The position numbers and the translations under genes were made by a program. The notes beneath the pieces were generated by a model that ran no database searches, was not told where the DNA came from, and saw only the letters and a list, made by a program, of their open reading frames with translations. This document shows positions 60,629-64,000 of a stretch of 64,000 nucleotides of DNA, one piece after another; position 1 is the first letter of the stretch; each line of letters begins with the position of its first letter. This DNA is from Batillaria attramentaria (lineage: Eukaryota; Mollusca; Gastropoda; Batillariidae), in NCBI GenBank assembly GCA_018292915.2, contig JACVVK020000467.1:447644-511643 (forward strand), written 5' to 3'.

Positions 60629-61489
60629 CAAGCCGTTCTCATCTTTGTTTTAGTCCACACTAAATGGGGGAGGGGGGGGGGGGGAACTCGTCATGCATCG
60701 GGTGCCTGAACAGCCCACAAACAAATCATCACTGAATTATATGAATGATTAGATCCAGGCGCCTGTTGCTTCTTTTCACTTCCCCTCCGGCCTCTTCCAA
60801 ATCAGAAATCGTAACTCACACGTTTCTTTTCCAATTATTTCAAGTGGAAAATCCTTCCTTTTGGCCTGTCCTCTTCCCTTTTTCTAGATTTACCTTCTTT
60901 TTATCGCGCGTAATGATAACACACACGTGCATACATGCACGACTGGCGCATCGTTCACGTATCTTCGCTAGAGTAAACATTACAAAAAGTCAGCATTCGT
61001 CATCAAAATAGACCTAGTGATACATCAGACACACCGAGGACAACACCAAGACTCGACAGAAAAGGCTGGAAATTATAAATTATGTATCAAACGAACGAAA
61101 CTGCCCTGACTTACCCCAAATACGTGTTCTCCTCTGCTCCACGATCTTCCAAAACAACGGGCGCCGCCATTTTGAATTCCATCAAGTGCGGACCGCGCGT
61201 ATTTTCAAACGTTTCATTTAGACAGACAACACAAATAAAGAGGTGTATTCAAATTATCACTCAGTGGGGCTTGTTCTGTATTCTGTTAAATAGATGGAAT
61301 ATTTAGTGGATATTTATGGGGCGCCTCTACATTTACTGCTGATGCACTGATCTCCAAATTCGTCTGCTGCAGACAATAATTCTAATTAATTTTTTCTCCA
61401 AAACCAGTCAATATTTGAGATGGCCCTGTATCAGAAATCTAATATATCATGTTGATGAGCAAATCCTGCAAATATCGTGCTTGTAGCAC
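60629..61489. other. Start of unique right flank
   Basis: Not matched in units 1 or 2. Contains a poly-G tract at 60666-60683 and CG-richer sequence around the candidate first exon at 61115-61170. Apart from that exon I see nothing supported here. Confidence 0.5.
61115..61170 (-). CDS. Candidate first coding exon of an unidentified gene
   Basis: On the minus strand, ATG at 61170 lies in a strong context (AAAATGGCGGCG), opens MAAPVVLEDRGAEENTYL, and runs 56 bases to a splice donor reading GG/GTAAGT. An in-frame upstream ATG at 61182 (MEFK-) has a weaker context. The sequence just upstream is relatively CpG-rich (GCGCGGTCCGCAC), as at many animal promoters. The gene would continue leftwards, into the duplicated array, but I found no second exon. 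The protein is not recognised. Confidence 0.45.
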
Positions 61490-61870
61490 GAAGTGCACAA
61501 TTTTAGTATAAACGTGGAGCTAAGAAACTCCGCTACTCTGTTTGGAGACGTGGTGGTGTATTTTACTTATGCTATGTCGCCATCATCGTGCACTCGCAGA
61601 GAAGATACGGGATACAACAGATTACAACTCCAATACTTTATGAACAGAATATGCGCGGAGAACAAATTCATGAAAGAAGAAGAATCCAGAACGCTGTGCA
61701 GGGCTGCTTACGTACTGAACAGGTCAGATCTAGAACATTCCTCAATTTACTGGAAGGTTCGAAATCTTTCCAAGGTAACGTAATCTACTGACGTTACTGC
61801 ACCAGCATGTTCTGGGATGGTCTAGAAATTATTTTGCATCGAAATGCAGTATCTTTTCGCGAGAGTCTCT
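61490..61870 (-). repeat. LTR-like sequence, inverted, with empty site for the TIR element
   Basis: Reverse complement of the LTR-like sequences at 10690-10985 and 3678-3794. On the minus strand the LTR end (CACGTCTCCAAACAG) continues directly into TAGCGGAGTTTCTTAG and later AAAATTGTGCACTTCG, sequences that in the units lie on opposite sides of the 1.09-kb TIR element. ATTA and poly-A signals are altered (AGTAAAG/CATAAAG), so it is a diverged relic. Confidence 0.6.
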
Positions 61871-62280
61871 ACAACTTGACATGTGGAAAGCGGGAATTTC
61901 AGTGGGTTTCGTTTTTGCCACTGACTCACACTCACAAGCATAATGTATGTGTGTGTGTGTGCGTGCGCGCGCGCGCAAGCGTGCGTCTAAGGCGAGAGAG
62001 AGAGAGAGGGTCTCTTCTCCGATACCAGTAAGCAATCGTCTGTCAGTATGGTCTGCGGGAAGTAACTCTGTCAAAGGGGAACGACTTTATTACAAGAATT
62101 CATTCACCCATGTAGAACCTCGCATACGCCAAAAAGTTTGTGACGTCAACCAGCTAGGCGAGCTCACACGACCTCATGTGTTTGGGGTTTTACAAGTGCA
62201 TTGAGGCACGGAAAGCGTTTCCAGTACTTTCTTTATGTCAGCATGCTTGATGTCAGAGAGCTTGCGTTCGTGTGCGCGCG
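61871..62280. other. Unique flank with TG/GC and GA tracts
   Basis: Contains alternating TG/CG repeats at 61946-61976 and a GA tract at 61994-62008. Its left part (61883-61940) resembles unit 1 at 8411-8475. No gene supported. Confidence 0.45.
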
Positions 62281-62665
62281 GGCAGCATACATGACACAAC
62301 GACTACGACTGTGACTACAGCAGGTCATTGAATGGAAACAACATATTGGGCTGGTGGCCATCTTGTTCCATTTTGTGTGAAACAACCGTAGCCATATGCG
62401 AGATTTTGAAATTAGCGTACTGTGTTGCCAAGAATGGAACTGTAGACGAATCAGTCGAACACTCCAAGTTCTTTTCATCGCACACACACACACGCACACG
62501 TACACACAGAAAGAGAGAGAGAAATGAACAGTCACACAAGGCGCATATGGCTTGTTGTCGTACGTCAATCTTTGTTACAATCGCGAATCGTGTCCTTTCA
62601 ACCATTTCAAGCTCTGTAGCGCCCTGAGTGTGGGGTCGTCGTGGTTGTCGGGAACGCTACAGATT
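62281..62665. repeat. Relic related to the LTR-like block
   Basis: TGGAAACAACATATTGGGCTG at 62333 matches 10596 in unit 1, and GTGGGGTCGTCGTGGTTGTC near 62630 is the reverse complement of the block at 11020-11046. Orientation of the two pieces differs from unit 1, so it is not a simple collinear copy. Confidence 0.5.
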
Positions 62666-63614
62666 TAGTGTAGTAAGCTACTCTGAAATGTGTGTTTAGG
62701 ATGACTGAAGTGCGAAAGAGTGCATCGTACTGTCGGGCCTACGTGCCACACACATCTACGCACTCACTCACTCGTCAAACTTACACTATCTCTCGAAAGA
62801 AACAACTGACAAGAGAATTTAAAAAAAAAAATCAGTGTTCACTTATTCCAATAAAAGTTACATGCGGATCATATGAATTGTTAGATGCAATAAGGCAACA
62901 CAGATTCGGCTCAAAATATATGAGCTTGATGATTAATACTTGTCGGGCAACAAACTAGAGACTACTAAAACTACGCTAAAAAATATAGAAATATTGGGGA
63001 AGAAATAAACTGCAAAATACGGGACTGGCGGGACAGTACAACTAAAGTAGCGGGGAGTGGACACTTCCGGCTGTGAATGATGCAAACCGAGAGCACGGTC
63101 AGGCCGTGAACGGAATTCCTTATTCTGCCTATTGACCGTCGGCACTGAATGAAACAGACAATACACACTCGGCCGCGTGTGCACTGCGTGTTTCACAAGA
63201 AGCTGGGGAACCTCCCTCTCTGACTGGGCATGAAACAAAGGAGCCTGACACTAGAGTCTCTCTCACTATTAGAAAACTCTATCTAAACCAGGAGTACAAA
63301 TTTCATTAAACCAGGAGTACAAATTTACATCAGTACAAATTTACATCAGTAACCGTTAGTTTACGCAACTGTTCTGACTGGTACTGTTAACTGTCAGATC
63401 TCTTAGAATACATCGAGCTATTACAAGTACATGTATCTTCTTACTTTAACATAAACTGTTCTCTAGTTCAAAGGGAATAAATGAGACACAGTCCACCGTT
63501 AATCTGAGATTAATTCCAAGTCCCATTCCGTGGTTCCAAATACAAGTCACCAACATTTTCAAACTCTACAATCTAAACGTGTAGGATTAATCTTCCAGCC
63601 CCAACCACCTACCT
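62666..63614. other. Unique flank, no gene recognised
   Basis: Short ORFs occur on both strands (for example 62692-62958) without recognisable domains. A small tandem duplication of ACCAGGAGTACAAATTT and ACATCAGTACAAATTT phrases lies at 63288-63350. Confidence 0.4.
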
Positions 63615-63623
63615 CACACACAC

Positions 63624-63659
<36 letters not shown>

Positions 63660-63682
63660 GCACGCACGCACGCACGCACACA
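63615..63682. repeat. (CA)n/(GCAC)n microsatellite 3' of GPCR-C
   Basis: CA repeat grading into GCAC repeats, at the same position relative to GPCR-C as the CA tracts next to GPCR-A1 and A2. Confidence 0.88.
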
Positions 63683-63756
63683 CTGAACAACCTCAACCTT
63701 CATGTATTAGTTGTCCCCGATACGGCCTTATGTCTTATGTTGATACTTTAGAAGTG

Positions 63757-64000
63757 TCATGATGTACCTGGAGGCACGCTTGGATGTATGGTTGCAGCCT
63801 GACGGCCAGTTATTGATGTGGATAGTGGAAAGACACTAACGTTTCTACCAATCATATGTCTAGCCTGCTTCCTGAACTCCACCCCTGCCCAGACATACAA
63901 GATAAAGTTGATGGCGTGGTTCAAACACTTCAAAACTCTGGCAACGTCCCACCAGAAGACAAACTGCTTGTCTGACCACACGGGTCGGCCTATTAGTCTT
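63757..64000 (-). CDS. Rhodopsin-like GPCR-C (3' part, runs off the window)
   Basis: C-terminal ~80 codons of a third receptor, open as far as the window edge. It has the TM7 sequence with NFILY and the tail ending IHPSVPPGTS, as in GPCR-A. Differences include GRN for GPN after HMI and an A for T in the tail, so it is more diverged from A2 than A1 is. Its 3' flank also carries a (CA)n tract. Whether the rest is intact lies outside the window. Confidence 0.85.
   Translation of the reverse strand, partial: RLIGRPVWSDKQFVFWWDVARVLKCLNHAINFILYVWAGVEFRKQARHMIGRNVSVFPLSTSITGRQAATIHPSVPPGTS

Noticed and set aside
60820..60886. Second exon for the gene starting at 61170 (minus strand)
   Set aside because: A GTGAGT donor-like site exists near 60817, but the upstream acceptor lacks a pyrimidine tract on that strand.
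62692..62958. 88-codon ORF in the right flank
   Set aside because: Low-complexity lysine/asparagine-rich stretch after a poly-A run; no motif, no splice signals.

Overview
This looks like nuclear DNA from an animal, most probably a mollusc and perhaps a gastropod. The reasons are dense (CA)n/(TG)n and (GA)n microsatellites, tRNA-derived SINE copies, a 5'-truncated LINE reverse transcriptase, many short repeats built on AGGTCA/TGACCT and on GGGCGATAACTC-like motifs (both familiar from molluscan DNA), and rhodopsin-like receptor genes whose TM7 reads NFxxY, a form I associate with lophotrochozoan peptide-receptor-like genes. The species assignment is inference. There are no bacterial genes, operons, rRNA or CRISPR.

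Layout: the window is a tandem segmental duplication. Unit 1 is 1-26288, unit 2 is 26289-53549, and a partial unit 3 is 53550-60628. The units are nearly identical, but the start point used here is simply the window edge, so the array probably continues to the left. From 60629 to 64000 the sequence is mostly unique flank, and it ends inside another receptor gene. Each complete unit holds, in order: an AT-rich stretch; a TIR-bounded element filled with ~305-bp repeats; an LTR-like fragment interrupted by a ~1.09-kb TIR element; a decayed transposon-associated gene (minus strand); a LINE reverse-transcriptase fragment (plus); a ~1.6-kb composite repeat carrying a SINE; an LTR-like copy; receptor GPCR-A (minus); a nested inverted-repeat cluster; receptor GPCR-B (minus); two receptor relics on the plus strand; an inverted copy of part of the TIR element; three more composite-repeat copies, two of them head to tail; and a tail with a possible terminal exon.

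The main cellular gene content is an array of intronless-looking class A GPCR genes on the minus strand: A1 (12230-13251), B1 (16501-17520), A2 (38528-39547), B2 (42789-43804) and a partial C (63757-64000), plus scraps of two others on the plus strand. Only A2 is a full-length open reading frame. Both B copies share a 4-bp deletion in TM3 and are pseudogenes. A1 and other unit-1 ORFs are broken by single-base changes in homopolymers, which may be uncorrected sequencing error. A likely first coding exon of an unrelated gene (minus strand, 61170-61115) lies in the right flank.

The genes do not form a pathway. The region is a receptor cluster expanding by two rounds of duplication (A/B about 4.3 kb apart, then the whole ~26-kb block) in a repeat-rich neighbourhood. 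The most useful observations are the block duplication, the precise LINE-edge divergence of unit 3, the inverted GPCR relics abutting microsatellites, the TIR element with a paralogous empty site, and the asymmetric homopolymer indels that question the accuracy of unit 1.
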